The notes below the pieces were generated by a model that did no database searches, was not told the origin of the DNA, and saw nothing but the letters and a program-made list of their open reading frames with translations. From CAZJYI01 sp964550025 (GTDB taxonomy: Bacteria > Verrucomicrobiota > Kiritimatiellia > UBA8416 > CAYOBW01), in NCBI GenBank assembly GCA_964550025.1, contig CAZJYI010000086.1, positions 1-47,429 on the forward strand: a stretch of DNA of 47,429 bases, given 5' to 3'. The position numbers and the translations under genes are program-made. Shown here one piece after another: positions 26,052-35,218 of the stretch (the first letter of the stretch is position 1; each line of letters begins with the position of its first letter).

Positions 26052-26966
26052 ATGCCGTTCTCCCTCTCGACAAGATGGAATGCCTTCCGAAGCCGATCGG
26101 GCGAGTCGCTTGTCGACGACATTCTCGAACTGGGTTTCGAGCACATTGAACTGGGATACGACCTGACGGCGGACCTGGTGCCGGGCGTCTTCGCCAGGGT
26201 TGAGAGCGGCGCCATCGGCGTAACGAGTGTTCACAACTTCTGCCCTGTCCCGGTCGGCGCGCCGTATGGACACCCGGAGTTGTTCCTCCTGGGCAGCCTC
26301 GTCCCGCGCATCCGCAACAGCGCCATCCTCCACACCGTGCGGACCATCGAGTTCGCGGCGGAAATGGGCGCTTCCTGCGTGGTCGTCCATGGCGGCCGAG
26401 TGAAGATGGGCAACTTGACCAGGAAGCTGATCGGCCTTGCCGAGGATGGAAAGCAGTTCGACCTGAAGTTCGAGAAACTGAAGCAAAAGGTCCTGCTGAA
26501 GCGCGATCGCAAAGCGCCGAAATACGTGGATGCCCTGTGCTCTTCACTCGAAGAGCTCCTGCCCAGGCTGGAAGAACACGGCATCTGCCTGGCGCTCGAA
26601 AACCTGCCTTCGTGGGAAGCCGTGCCCACGGAAATGGAAATGGAAGAGATTGCCCGCCGCATCGACTCTCCCCTGATCGGATACTGGCACGACATCGGGC
26701 ACGGACAGGTCCGCGAGAACCTGGGCTTCGTGCACAGTGTCCGCTGGGTCGAACGGCTCAGAGAACGCCTCGCCGGCATGCACATCCACGACGTGGTGCC
26801 GCCGGCGAGCGACCACGCCATGCCGCCCGCCGGCGAAGTCGACTTCGCGTCGTTCAAGGACTTCGTCGAGCCGAGTATGCCCCTCGTCTTCGAGCCCGTG
26901 CCGGGCACGCCGGCCGAAGAGCTCGTCGAGGGGCTGCGCGTGGTGCAGGAAGCGTGGGAAATGTGA
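26052..26966 (+). CDS. Sugar-phosphate isomerase/AP endonuclease family 2 protein
   Basis: 304 aa, TIM-barrel family of xylose isomerase-like enzymes. Motifs: LELGFEHIELGYDL near the N-terminus, EMGASCVVVHGG, CLALENLPSWEAVP, LIGYWHDIGHGQV (metal ligands) and GMHIHDV. Such enzymes isomerise or epimerise sugars using a divalent metal. It overlaps nothing but starts three bases after the rpsU terminator, so expression probably needs read-through. The next gene starts one base after its stop. Exact substrate unknown. Confidence 0.85.
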   Translation: MPFSLSTRWNAFRSRSGESLVDDILELGFEHIELGYDLTADLVPGVFARVESGAIGVTSVHNFCPVPVGAPYGHPELFLLGSLVPRIRNSAILHTVRTIEFAAEMGASCVVVHGGRVKMGNLTRKLIGLAEDGKQFDLKFEKLKQKVLLKRDRKAPKYVDALCSSLEELLPRLEEHGICLALENLPSWEAVPTEMEMEEIARRIDSPLIGYWHDIGHGQVRENLGFVHSVRWVERLRERLAGMHIHDVVPPASDHAMPPAGEVDFASFKDFVEPSMPLVFEPVPGTPAEELVEGLRVVQEAWEM

Positions 26967-26967
26967 C

Positions 26968-27897
26968 GTGCGTGTACTCGTGACAGGCGGAGCGGGGTTT
27001 GTGGGGAGACACCTCGTGCGCGAACTGTCGGCGCACGGGCACGAGCCCATCGCAGTGGATATGGCCGGTGCGGCGCCTGTCCCGGGGACGGCGGATCTCA
27101 TTACGGCCGACCTACGCGATGCCGACGCCGTCGAGAGGGCCGTCAAGAACGCGCAACCCGATGCCTGCGCACACCTCGGCGCGGTTGCCTTCGCGCCCAC
27201 CGGCGATCGCAAGCCAACGGACGTCATGGCCATCAACGCCGGGGGCACCATCAACGTCCTGAACGCTTGCCGGCGCCACGCCCCCGCGGCCCGCGTGCTC
27301 GTCGTCTCGACAGCGCAGGTGTACGCATTGGACGGCGGCGCAGGAACCCCCGTCACCGAGGAGGCCGGGATTTGCCCGACGGGCATCTACGCCATATCAA
27401 AAGCGGCCGCCGATCTGGCAACCCTCGGCTTCGGTGCACACCACGGAACCCACACCATGACGGCACGTCCAAACAACCACACCGGCCCCGGGCAATCGCC
27501 GCGGTACGTGGTTCCCTCGTTTGCGCGGCAGGTTGCGGAAATCGCCGCGGGCCGGCGCGAGCCCGTCATGGCCGTCGGGAACCTCGAATGCCTGCGGGAC
27601 TTTGCCGACGTACGGGACGTTGTGCGCGCCTACCGTCTTCTCATGGAGAAAGGGCGGGCCGGCGAGGCGTACAACATCGGTTCGGGCAAACTCGTGCGGA
27701 TCGGAACACTGCTCGACACGCTCTGCCGCCTTGCCGGAATCACGCCGGAGATTCGCGTCGATCCCGATCGCTACCGCCCCACAAACTCATCGCCCCTTCT
27801 CGACACGCAACGCCTGCGGACGCAGACAGGCTGGCAACCGGAAATCCCGCTTGAACAGACACTCGAAGAAACGCTCCGGGAGGCGCGCAATGACTGA
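26968..27897 (+). CDS. NAD-dependent sugar epimerase/reductase, Rmd-like
   Basis: 309 aa from the GTG at 26968, one base after the previous stop. Extended short-chain dehydrogenase: nucleotide motif TGGAGFVG (6-13), catalytic STAQVY (114-119) and YAISK (Y141, K145). The stretch RPNNHTGPGQSPRYVVPSF and the ADVRDVVRAYRLLM block resemble GDP-4-dehydro-6-deoxymannose reductase, which makes GDP-rhamnose. A related epimerase or dehydratase is possible. It overlaps the next gene by eight bases, so the two are co-translated. Confidence 0.85.
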   Translation: MRVLVTGGAGFVGRHLVRELSAHGHEPIAVDMAGAAPVPGTADLITADLRDADAVERAVKNAQPDACAHLGAVAFAPTGDRKPTDVMAINAGGTINVLNACRRHAPAARVLVVSTAQVYALDGGAGTPVTEEAGICPTGIYAISKAAADLATLGFGAHHGTHTMTARPNNHTGPGQSPRYVVPSFARQVAEIAAGRREPVMAVGNLECLRDFADVRDVVRAYRLLMEKGRAGEAYNIGSGKLVRIGTLLDTLCRLAGITPEIRVDPDRYRPTNSSPLLDTQRLRTQTGWQPEIPLEQTLEETLREARND

Positions 27898-29146
27898 AAA
27901 GGCCAAGAAGCACGTCGTCTCCGTCCTACAGCTTGCCGTCGGATTCGGCATTGTATTCCTGCTGCTCCACGGTATCCACAAGGGCTACAACCTCGTCGAA
28001 TTCCAGATCGAGGAGGCCACGGTTCCTCCCGAATGCACGTACACGCACGAGGGCGACGTCGCGCGGGAGTTCATAGTACTCGAAGCCGTCGAGCGGGGCA
28101 CGCTGTTGCAGACGCTCTATGCCGGCGGGGATGTCGAAGGGCTGCCTGAGAGCGGCACACTCGAACTCACGGACGGCGGCGGACCGCCCTCACTGCGCTG
28201 GACGGCACAGACGAGCCGGCGATATGGTCTGCCTCTGCTGGCGGAGTCGTTTCGGCGCGCCGCCTCCAACGCTGAGTTCATGGTGTGCGCGCTCCTTGCC
28301 GCCCTGCTGTGCCTCGTTGTCTGCGCCCTGCGCTGGAAGGTGCTGCTCGACGCCCAGGGCATGGTATTGCCTTTTCGGCGCGTCTTCGTGCTCTTTTTCA
28401 TAGGGCACTTCTTCAACGTCCTGATGCCGGGAGCCGTAGGGGGCGATCTCGTTAAGGCCTACTACGTCGCCGGGGAAGCCCGCCACAAACGCACCGAAGC
28501 CGTTTCCACGGTCTTCATCGACCGCATCATCGGGCTGCTGGCACTCATCGGGCTCTGCGCCGTGGTCATGATTGTACGTCTGCCTTTCTTCCTGAGCTAT
28601 CCCGAAACGAAGGCGGCGCTGATCTTCAATGCGGTGCTACTGGTGGGGGCGGTGGTCGGGCTCATCATCGTTTTTCGGCGCAATGTTTTCGAGCAGTGGC
28701 GGTTGTTCAGAATGCTGGAAGAACGTACGGCTCTCGGCGGCATTATCAGCCGTGTATACAGTGCGTTCCACGTCTGCATGAATCGCCCCGCCGTGCTGGT
28801 CAAAACGCTGATCTACTCGGTGATCAACCACGTGATGCTCATCATATCGGCGTTCTTCATCGGCCAGGCGCTCGAAATCACGATTTCCTTCACGGACTAC
28901 GTCACCGTCTTCCCCATCATCAACGCCGTCGGGGCGATCCCGATCAGCCCGGGGGGGCTCGGAACGAGGGAGGTCGCGGCCAAGTTCCTGTTGGGGACGA
29001 TGGGCGTAGCCGCTATCACGGCCGTTCCGCTTTCGCTGCTGCAATACGCGGCCCTGATGAGCTGGAGTCTCGGGGGCGGAGTGGTCTACCTCGCCTATTC
29101 CCGGAAGCGGGGAAGCGCGAAGGAGATCGTGGCGGAGGAGGAGTGA
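27890..29146 (+). CDS. Flippase-like membrane protein (LPG synthase TM family)
   Basis: 418 aa from the ATG at 27890 (GGGAGG six bases upstream). One helix near 9-25, then an extracytoplasmic segment (about 30-110), then seven or so helices. Family motifs are seen: GHFFNVLMPGAVGGDLVKAYYV, VFIDRIIGLLAL and NAVGAIPISPGGLGTREVA. This family includes the membrane half of lysyl-phosphatidylglycerol synthase and AglD-type proteins, thought to flip or handle lipid-linked substrates. With the two genes before it, a role in surface glycan synthesis is a reasonable inference. Confidence 0.85.
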   Translation: MTEKAKKHVVSVLQLAVGFGIVFLLLHGIHKGYNLVEFQIEEATVPPECTYTHEGDVAREFIVLEAVERGTLLQTLYAGGDVEGLPESGTLELTDGGGPPSLRWTAQTSRRYGLPLLAESFRRAASNAEFMVCALLAALLCLVVCALRWKVLLDAQGMVLPFRRVFVLFFIGHFFNVLMPGAVGGDLVKAYYVAGEARHKRTEAVSTVFIDRIIGLLALIGLCAVVMIVRLPFFLSYPETKAALIFNAVLLVGAVVGLIIVFRRNVFEQWRLFRMLEERTALGGIISRVYSAFHVCMNRPAVLVKTLIYSVINHVMLIISAFFIGQALEITISFTDYVTVFPIINAVGAIPISPGGLGTREVAAKFLLGTMGVAAITAVPLSLLQYAALMSWSLGGGVVYLAYSRKRGSAKEIVAEEE

Positions 29147-29154
29147 GCGGTTGG

Positions 29155-29319
29155 GAGATTTCAGATTTCAGATTTCAAATCTCAGATGACCTCCCACACG
29201 ACCCCCGGCCTCCAGAACCTGACCCCGACCTCTGACACCTGAGATCTGCAATCCCCCCGCTCTGAGCTCTGAGACTCTCCATCCCCCCGACCTCTGAGAT
29301 CTGAAATCTGAGATCTGTC
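29155..29319. repeat. Large 7-bp array zone, CAGATTT/ATCTGAG family
   Basis: Segments in register: GAGATTT, CAGATTT twice, CAAATCT, CAGATGA (29155-29189); CTCTGAC, ACCTGAG, ATCTGCA (29230-29250); GCTCTGA twice (29259-29272); CTCTGAG, ATCTGAA, ATCTGAG, ATCTGTC (29292-29319). Both orientations occur, so hairpins can form. It fills the gap between two convergent genes and overlaps the stop codon of the Mur ligase gene. Confidence 0.85.
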
Positions 29320-30625
29320 ATTCCCCCAATGCCGTCACAAGATCGTGCGCCAAACCGGTCAGGCACGGGTCTCTGGCTCCCATCACGAGCACAACGTCCC
29401 CCGGCGCCGCAACCATTGGGATGCGATCCAGCACTTCGTCGTAGCTCTCGACATACTCCGCGGCACAGCCGTGTATGCGCAACCGCTCGCAGAGCGCGTC
29501 GGTCTGAATCCCGCGCTCGGCCGTCCCACCCGCATCGTATACCGGCAGAAAGAACAGCAGATCATCCGACGTGCACAGCGTGCTGAATGTCTCATCGAGC
29601 GCTTCCATCATCTTCGCCAGCGGACCGTACCCATGCGGCCGCCAAACGGAAATCACGCGCCGGCAGTGCGGTTTGAGCGCCCGCCATGCCGCGCCGATCT
29701 TGGCCGGATTGTGGGCATAGTCGTCTACCACCGTGATACCGCCAGCCACGCCGACACACTCCAGCCTGCGACGCAGTCCGGCAAATGTAGCCAGTGCCGC
29801 GCTGATCGATCTGCCGTCGTAACCGAGTCGTTCGCAAAGCATTACGGCATTCAACGCGTTCTCCGCATTGTGCAGCCCGGGCAACCGCAAACGAAAGACC
29901 GTCCCGCCATACGTGAAGTGGCTGCTGTTGCGTCCCACGTACGGCTCACACTGGTCCATGAAGACCGGGGTCGCCGTCGGACTGATACACCCGATCCTGA
30001 CCTGCCTGCAGAACCGTTCAAAAAGCTCCACCGTTTCACCGTGGGAGAAATGGTCGGCGGAGACGTTGGTGACCACGGCCCAATCCGGGTGGTACTGCAT
30101 CAATGAACGGTCGCTCTCGTCGGCCTCAATCACCCACAGTCCGGATGCACCCGGTCGGAAGTTCCCCACGGCACTGTCACTGTCCCACCCGACAACGGCG
30201 GCGCCGTTCACAACCGTCGGGTCGGCACCCAGCTCCTGCAGAACCCACCCGATCATGCCGGCGACCGTGCTCTTGCCGGAAGTGCCGGTCACGGCAACAC
30301 ACTGCTTGCCGCGCAACAGCCTGCCAAGCATCTCCGCGCGGTGTACGGCGGGGCATCCCACCCGCACCGCGGCCGCAAGATCCGGATTGTCGGCCTCGAC
30401 GGCCGTACTCACCACCACGGCGGCCGTCGCCTCCGTGACGGCGCTGCCGTCCTGCGCAGCAAACCGGACGCCCGCATTGCGAAGCCGCGCGATCACGGGC
30501 AGCTCGGAACCGCGATCGAACAGGCGGTCCGAACCCGACACGCGGTGTCCCGCCGCAAGCAGGGCCTGGGCCAGCGCGCTCATTCCGACGCCGGCCACGC
30601 CCACCAAGTGGTAGTGTTCGCTCAT
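29318..30625 (-). CDS. Mur ligase of the MurC/Mpl type
   Basis: 435 aa from the ATG at 30625 (GAGAGGGG upstream). The three-domain ligase has VGVAGVGMSALAQALLAAGH (N-terminal fold of MurC), the ATP loop GTSGKST (114-120), EADESDRSLMQYHPDWAVVTN, and VDDYAHNPAKIGAAWRAL in the C-terminal domain. MurC joins L-alanine to UDP-N-acetylmuramate; Mpl reattaches recycled peptides. Its loop GTSGKST differs from the usual GTHGKTTT. It is not in a dcw cluster but beside folB, so it may be a second, specialised copy. Function is uncertain within the MurC/Mpl family. Confidence 0.83.
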   Translation of the reverse strand: MSEHYHLVGVAGVGMSALAQALLAAGHRVSGSDRLFDRGSELPVIARLRNAGVRFAAQDGSAVTEATAAVVVSTAVEADNPDLAAAVRVGCPAVHRAEMLGRLLRGKQCVAVTGTSGKSTVAGMIGWVLQELGADPTVVNGAAVVGWDSDSAVGNFRPGASGLWVIEADESDRSLMQYHPDWAVVTNVSADHFSHGETVELFERFCRQVRIGCISPTATPVFMDQCEPYVGRNSSHFTYGGTVFRLRLPGLHNAENALNAVMLCERLGYDGRSISAALATFAGLRRRLECVGVAGGITVVDDYAHNPAKIGAAWRALKPHCRRVISVWRPHGYGPLAKMMEALDETFSTLCTSDDLLFFLPVYDAGGTAERGIQTDALCERLRIHGCAAEYVESYDEVLDRIPMVAAPGDVVLVMGARDPCLTGLAHDLVTALGE

Positions 30626-30659
30626 GTCCCCTCTCCCAAGGCCGCCGTGCGCAGCACGA

Positions 30660-31016
30660 TCACCCGCGCTCACGGCGGATCTGTACGGCCACGCTCCGGG
30701 CCGATGTCAGAGCGCCCGGTTTGTCAACCGTCACGTCCACCGCTCCCACCCGCGAATCGGCAAGACAGATCCGGGCCACTTCCTCCGCCATTCTCTCAAT
30801 AAGGAAGAACGTGCTCTGCGCCAGAAAAGCCACCAGCTCGTTCTTCAGATCCCGATAGTTGACGGTGTCCTCAAGCCGGTCGCTCCGTCCAGCCGCCGCG
30901 AGATCGCATTCCAGCGTGATGCACAGCCGTACCGTCTGCGGGTCGGCACGCTCTTTCGGCATCGTGCCGATGATGCACTCGACCTCCAGATCGCGAATGT
31001 GCATCTTGTCAGTCAT
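30660..31016 (-). CDS. folB: Dihydroneopterin aldolase
   Basis: 118 aa. FolB cleaves dihydroneopterin to hydroxymethyl-dihydropterin in folate synthesis. The sequence shows the tunnelling fold: DLEVECIIGTMPKERADPQTVRL, the Glu-containing start, and the catalytic-lysine region VTVDKPGAL. GAGGA lies before the ATG at 31016, with alternative ATGs at 31022 and 31031. A pteridine-reductase-like gene lies upstream beyond a long repeat array. Confidence 0.9.
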   Translation of the reverse strand: MTDKMHIRDLEVECIIGTMPKERADPQTVRLCITLECDLAAAGRSDRLEDTVNYRDLKNELVAFLAQSTFFLIERMAEEVARICLADSRVGAVDVTVDKPGALTSARSVAVQIRRERG

Positions 31017-31057
31017 ACTCATCCTCACCACCAGACTTCAACGTTCACCTCTTCAAC

Positions 31058-31227
<170 letters not shown>

Positions 31228-31246
<19 letters not shown>

Positions 31247-32004
31247 CCCCCACTACACAGGTGCTGCCCCCCGTCCACGAAAATCGTCTCGCCCGTGACG
31301 GCATCACTGCGCAACAGGTACAGCACCGCCTCGGCCACATCTTGCGGGGTACCGGCATGACCCAGCGGGGTTTCGCCGGCCAGGTCGCGCACGCGGGCAG
31401 CGCCCTCTCCCGGCGGCGGCAGGATGGCCCCGGGGGCCACCGCGTTGACGGTGACGGCGGGGGCGAGCTCCAGCGCGGCGATACGGGTAAAATCGGCCAG
31501 CATCTTCTTTGACAGCAGGTACGGCAAGCACCCGCTTTCGCAGCCGGCCACTCGCCGGTCGACGAGATTGACGATCTTGCCGGCGATCCCCCGTGCCTGG
31601 GCGCCACGCGATGCAGGCAACCGGGCCGCGAAAGCCCGCGCCAGGTACATCGGAGCGAGGGCGTTGACGGACAGCTCCGCCAGCAGCTTGTCTTCGGTCA
31701 TCGCCAGGAGTCCGTCTTTGTGGAATACGGCGGCGTTATTGACCAGGATATCCAGTCCACCCGTCGCGGCCCAGACCTCGGCGATCACGTCCCGGGCGCC
31801 GGCCTCCGCCCCCAGCTCGCCCTTCGCAACCACCGCGGAGACACCGTCGGCCGCAAGGCGGTCAACCAGCTCGCGTGCCTCTGCCTCCGAACGATGGCAG
31901 TGCACCGCCACGTTGCAGCCCGCGGCTGCCAGGGCCTCGCAGATCGCGCGTCCGATTCGCACGGCCCCTCCCGTCACCAATGCCCATCTACCCTGCAACG
32001 TCAT
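31228..32004 (-). CDS. Pteridine/dihydromonapterin reductase-like SDR
   Basis: 258 aa short-chain dehydrogenase. The nucleotide motif is VTGGAVRIGRAI, followed by HCHRSEAEA, whose Arg fits NADPH. The active site is D149 (NLVDRR), Y162 and K166 (YLLSKK). An Asp where most SDRs have Ser is the arrangement of pteridine reductase PTR1 and fits FolM. VAPGAILPPPGEG is also PTR1-like. Beside folB this points to pterin reduction. The C-terminus VNVEH and the stop are encoded by the 7-bp array. Start at 32004 (MTLQGRW); 32031 is possible. Confidence 0.83.
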
Positions 32005-32068
32005 GGCTGCTGCTTCCCCGTAACTTATCACTGGCGTTATCGTGGCTGATTATGCACAATGCCGGCAA

Positions 32069-33538
32069 ATGAAACCACACATTTGTTCTGCGCTGTTGAC
32101 GGTTGCGCTTTTTGGCGCCGTGGGGACCCCGGAATCCGGTCGGGCCGCCACCAACCGGACCTACGTGATTCCCGTCGAAGGCATGATTGAACGCGGCCTG
32201 GAGTACGTTGTACGCCGCTGCATCGCGCAGGCGGAACGCGAAGGCGCCGAGGCCATCGTCTTCATGATGGACACGCCCGGCGGGCGCGTGGACGCGGCCG
32301 AGGCCATCATGCACGTGATCGGCGGCGTCAAGATTCCGACCTACACGCTGGTCAACCCGGACGCCATCTCGGCCGGCGCCATGATCGCTTTGTCGACCGA
32401 TCACATCTACATGACGCCGGGAAGCCGCATCGGCGACGCCATGCCGATCATGATGTCCATGTTCGGTTCGCCGGCGGAGATGTCGGAGGGCATGGAGGAG
32501 AAGTCCGTTTCCTACGTGGCGAGTCTGATCCGCTCGGCCGCGCAACGCAAGGGCCACGACGCCAAGCTGGCCGAAGCCATGGTGCGCCGCGAGATGGAGT
32601 ACAAAATCGGCGACCTTGTCATCTGCCCGTCAAACCAGTTGCTGACGCTCACCAACGTGGAAGCCGAGCGCGTCGTGACCCGGGACGACGAGGAGGGGCC
32701 TCTGCTGTCGGAGGGAACGGTCGAGAACCTGAAGGCACTCCTCGCGGCCACCGATCAGGCGGGGAATGAGATCGTAGAGTTCAAGATCACGCCGACCGAG
32801 AAGATCGCCCGATTCATAGAGATGTTCTCGGCCTTGTTCCTGCTCGGCGGGTTGCTTGGAATCTACATCGAAATCAAGACACCGGGATTCGGCGTGCCCG
32901 GGATCACCGGTATCCTCCTCTTGTCGATATGGTTCTGGGGACACCACATCGCGGGACTTGCCGGCATGGGTGAGATCATTCTCTTCATGCTGGGAGCGGT
33001 CCTGCTCGCCGTCGAGATCTTCGTCATTCCCGGATTCGGGATCACCGGTATCGCGGGAATCTCTCTCATGGTCGTCGCCATGCTGATGGCCATGGTGCAG
33101 CACGCCCCGAACATGCCCGTCTTCGACCTTCCGAGATTCAGACTCTACGAGGCGACCCGGAACCTGAGCATCGCGCTCGTGGGCTCCTTCAGCCTGATGG
33201 CACTGCTCGCACGCTACCTGCCCGAGACGCGCGCGTTCCAGCGCATCATGCTCACGACGTCCCTGGACCGCGATACCGGCTGCCGGGCTTCATCGCCCAC
33301 CGACGAGCTCGTCGGCGCGACGGGAACGGCCGGCTCGGATCTGCGTCCCGCCGGCATCGCCTCGATCGGCGGCAAGCGCGTGAACGTGGTCACACGAGGG
33401 ACTTTCGTGGCGAAAGGCGCATCCATAATCGTTGCGGAGACGCACGGAAACCGTATAGTGGTCGACCTGGCCCCGGAATCGCCGGGCGAAACGCAAGGCG
33501 AAACGGAGAACGAGGCAGAGGACACGAAGAAAGCATAG
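32069..33538 (+). CDS. NfeD-type membrane serine protease (long NfeD)
   Basis: 489 aa. A signal peptide (about 1-26) leads to a ClpP-like protease domain with MDTPGG (67-72), nucleophile S101 (DAISAGAM) and probable general base K145. Four or more membrane helices follow (about 263-410), then an OB-fold (about 415-475) with GTAGSDLRPAGIASIGGKRVNVV. Long NfeD proteins cleave membrane partners and act with FloA/stomatin proteins, two of which follow here. A GTG nine codons upstream is an alternative start. No clear Shine-Dalgarno sequence. Confidence 0.93.
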   Translation: MKPHICSALLTVALFGAVGTPESGRAATNRTYVIPVEGMIERGLEYVVRRCIAQAEREGAEAIVFMMDTPGGRVDAAEAIMHVIGGVKIPTYTLVNPDAISAGAMIALSTDHIYMTPGSRIGDAMPIMMSMFGSPAEMSEGMEEKSVSYVASLIRSAAQRKGHDAKLAEAMVRREMEYKIGDLVICPSNQLLTLTNVEAERVVTRDDEEGPLLSEGTVENLKALLAATDQAGNEIVEFKITPTEKIARFIEMFSALFLLGGLLGIYIEIKTPGFGVPGITGILLLSIWFWGHHIAGLAGMGEIILFMLGAVLLAVEIFVIPGFGITGIAGISLMVVAMLMAMVQHAPNMPVFDLPRFRLYEATRNLSIALVGSFSLMALLARYLPETRAFQRIMLTTSLDRDTGCRASSPTDELVGATGTAGSDLRPAGIASIGGKRVNVVTRGTFVAKGASIIVAETHGNRIVVDLAPESPGETQGETENEAEDTKKA

Positions 33539-33545
33539 CGGCAAC

Positions 33546-34052
33546 ATGTCACCTACTGAAATCTACTTCATACTCGTCATCACCGGCCTGCTGCTCATCG
33601 GCGCGGAGGTCTTCGTGCCCGGTGGAATTCTCGGCACGCTCGGGGGACTGGCACTGCTCGTCGCCATCGTCATCGGCTTCCTGGAATTCGGGACTGTCAA
33701 GGGAGGCTACTCGGCCATGGCCATCATCCTCATGGTCGGCGTAGCCATCTTTCTGTGGATCAAGCTCTTTCCCAAAACGGGAATCGGCAAACGCATGACC
33801 GTGTCCACGGACCTGTCCGATTCCAAGGCAACGGAGTTCGGGATCACCCTGCTCGTGGGGAAAGAGGGCGAAGCGGCATCGGATCTCCGTCCGGCGGGTT
33901 TCGCCACAATCGAGGGGAAACGTGTCGACGTCGTCACGCAGGGCGAAATGATATCGCGCGGTACCCGCGTCAAAGTCGTCGCCGTTGAAGCCAATCACGT
34001 TGTCGTCGCCGTCGTGGAGGATGAAGCCGAGGCGGAGGAGGCGACGTCGTAG
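33546..34052 (+). CDS. Short NfeD membrane protein
   Basis: 168 aa, no protease domain. Three membrane helices (about 6-22, 26-47, 58-75) with the NfeD motif EVFVPGGILGTLGG, then an OB-fold (100-155) with LVGKEGEAASDLRPAGFATIEGKRV. It lies eight bases after the long NfeD gene and 64 bases before floA. Such proteins likely hold FloA assemblies in the membrane. Its TAG stop is part of a GTAG hairpin repeat. Confidence 0.93.
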   Translation: MSPTEIYFILVITGLLLIGAEVFVPGGILGTLGGLALLVAIVIGFLEFGTVKGGYSAMAIILMVGVAIFLWIKLFPKTGIGKRMTVSTDLSDSKATEFGITLLVGKEGEAASDLRPAGFATIEGKRVDVVTQGEMISRGTRVKVVAVEANHVVVAVVEDEAEAEEATS

Positions 34053-34070
34053 CGGCGGGAGCGTCCCGCC
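34049..34070. repeat. GTAG-headed hairpin overlapping the short-NfeD stop
   Basis: GTAG (34049-34052, containing the TAG stop) followed by a perfect 7-bp stem (34054-34060 with 34064-34070) and a GCG loop. Same architecture as the pair at 23531. Confidence 0.65.
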
Positions 34071-34116
34071 CCTGGTTCGCAAAAAGTACTGACACATCAG
34101 CAAGGAGGCACATCTC

Positions 34117-35145
34117 ATGAACAATGCTATCAAGATCCTGCTTGGCGTTGCCGCTCTGGCGGTGGTGGCCTTTATCATCATCTTCCTCAATTTCCTGGGT
34201 GTGTGGATCAGGGCGCTCATGTCAGGCGCCAGGGTCTCGCTCTGGTCACTGATCGGCATGAGGCTGCGGCGCGTCCGGCCCAGCCTGATCGTGGACGCCC
34301 GCATCCGCCTCGTCAAAGCCGGTCTGAACGTGGCAACCAACGGTCTCGAAGCGCACTACCTCGCCGGCGGCGACGTCATCAACGTCGTGAACGCGCTGAT
34401 CGCGGCCGACAAGGCCAACATCGACCTCTCCTTCCAGCAGGCCGCGGCCATCGACCTCGCCGGGCGTGACGTGCTCGAGGCCGTGCGTACCAGCGTGCAG
34501 CCCAAAGTCATTGACTGTCCGGACCCCGGCAAGAGCTCCACGGGGATGCTCGACGCCGTCGCCAAGGACGGTATCCGCCTTCTCGTCAAGGCCCGCGTCA
34601 CCGTGCGCGCCAACCTCGAACGCCTCGTCGGAGGCGCGCAGGAAGATACCATCGTGGCCCGCGTCGGCCAGGGTATCGTCAGCGCCATCGGGTCGTCGAA
34701 CACCTACAAGGACGTGCTCGAGAACCCCGACAAGATCAGCCAAAAGGTGCTGGACAGCGGGCTCGACGCGCAGACGGGTTTCGAGATCGTGTCGATCGAC
34801 ATTGCGGACATCAGCGTGGCAGGCGTGGCCAACGCATCGAACGTCGGTGCCATACTGGAAACCGAGCGCGCCGAAGCCGACAAGAAGCTGCGCCAGGCCG
34901 AGGCCGAAGGCCGGCGCGCCATGGCCGTCGCCCGCGAGCAGGAAATGCGCGCCGCCGTCCAGGAGATGCAGGCCAAGGTGATCGAAGCCCAGGCCGAAGT
35001 GCCGCGCGCCATCGCCGAGGCCTTCCGCAAGGGCAACCTGGGAGTCATGGATTTCTACCGCCTGCAGAACATCGACGCCGACACAAAGATGCGCAAGTCC
35101 ATCGCGGGCGAAGATGAGGGTGACTCGACAACGCCGGCCACCTAG
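34117..35145 (+). CDS. floA: Flotillin-like protein FloA
   Basis: 342 aa, typical for FloA (UPF0365). One membrane helix (about 6-30) anchors it, then the SPFH-like domain with VWIRALMSGARVSLWSLIGM, DARIRLVKAGLNV, TRNHLEAHYLAGG-like NGLEAHYLAGGDV, then a coiled coil with Glu/Ala repeats (about 248-310). FloA organises membrane microdomains together with NfeD. AAGGAGG lies eight bases before the ATG. Third gene of the operon. Confidence 0.97.
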   Translation: MNNAIKILLGVAALAVVAFIIIFLNFLGVWIRALMSGARVSLWSLIGMRLRRVRPSLIVDARIRLVKAGLNVATNGLEAHYLAGGDVINVVNALIAADKANIDLSFQQAAAIDLAGRDVLEAVRTSVQPKVIDCPDPGKSSTGMLDAVAKDGIRLLVKARVTVRANLERLVGGAQEDTIVARVGQGIVSAIGSSNTYKDVLENPDKISQKVLDSGLDAQTGFEIVSIDIADISVAGVANASNVGAILETERAEADKKLRQAEAEGRRAMAVAREQEMRAAVQEMQAKVIEAQAEVPRAIAEAFRKGNLGVMDFYRLQNIDADTKMRKSIAGEDEGDSTTPAT

Positions 35146-35218
35146 GGGGAAAGGCGCTCGCCGATCGTCTCAGGCGGCACGCGGCACAGTGTCGCGCCGC
35201 CGCGGACGAGGGCCTGTC

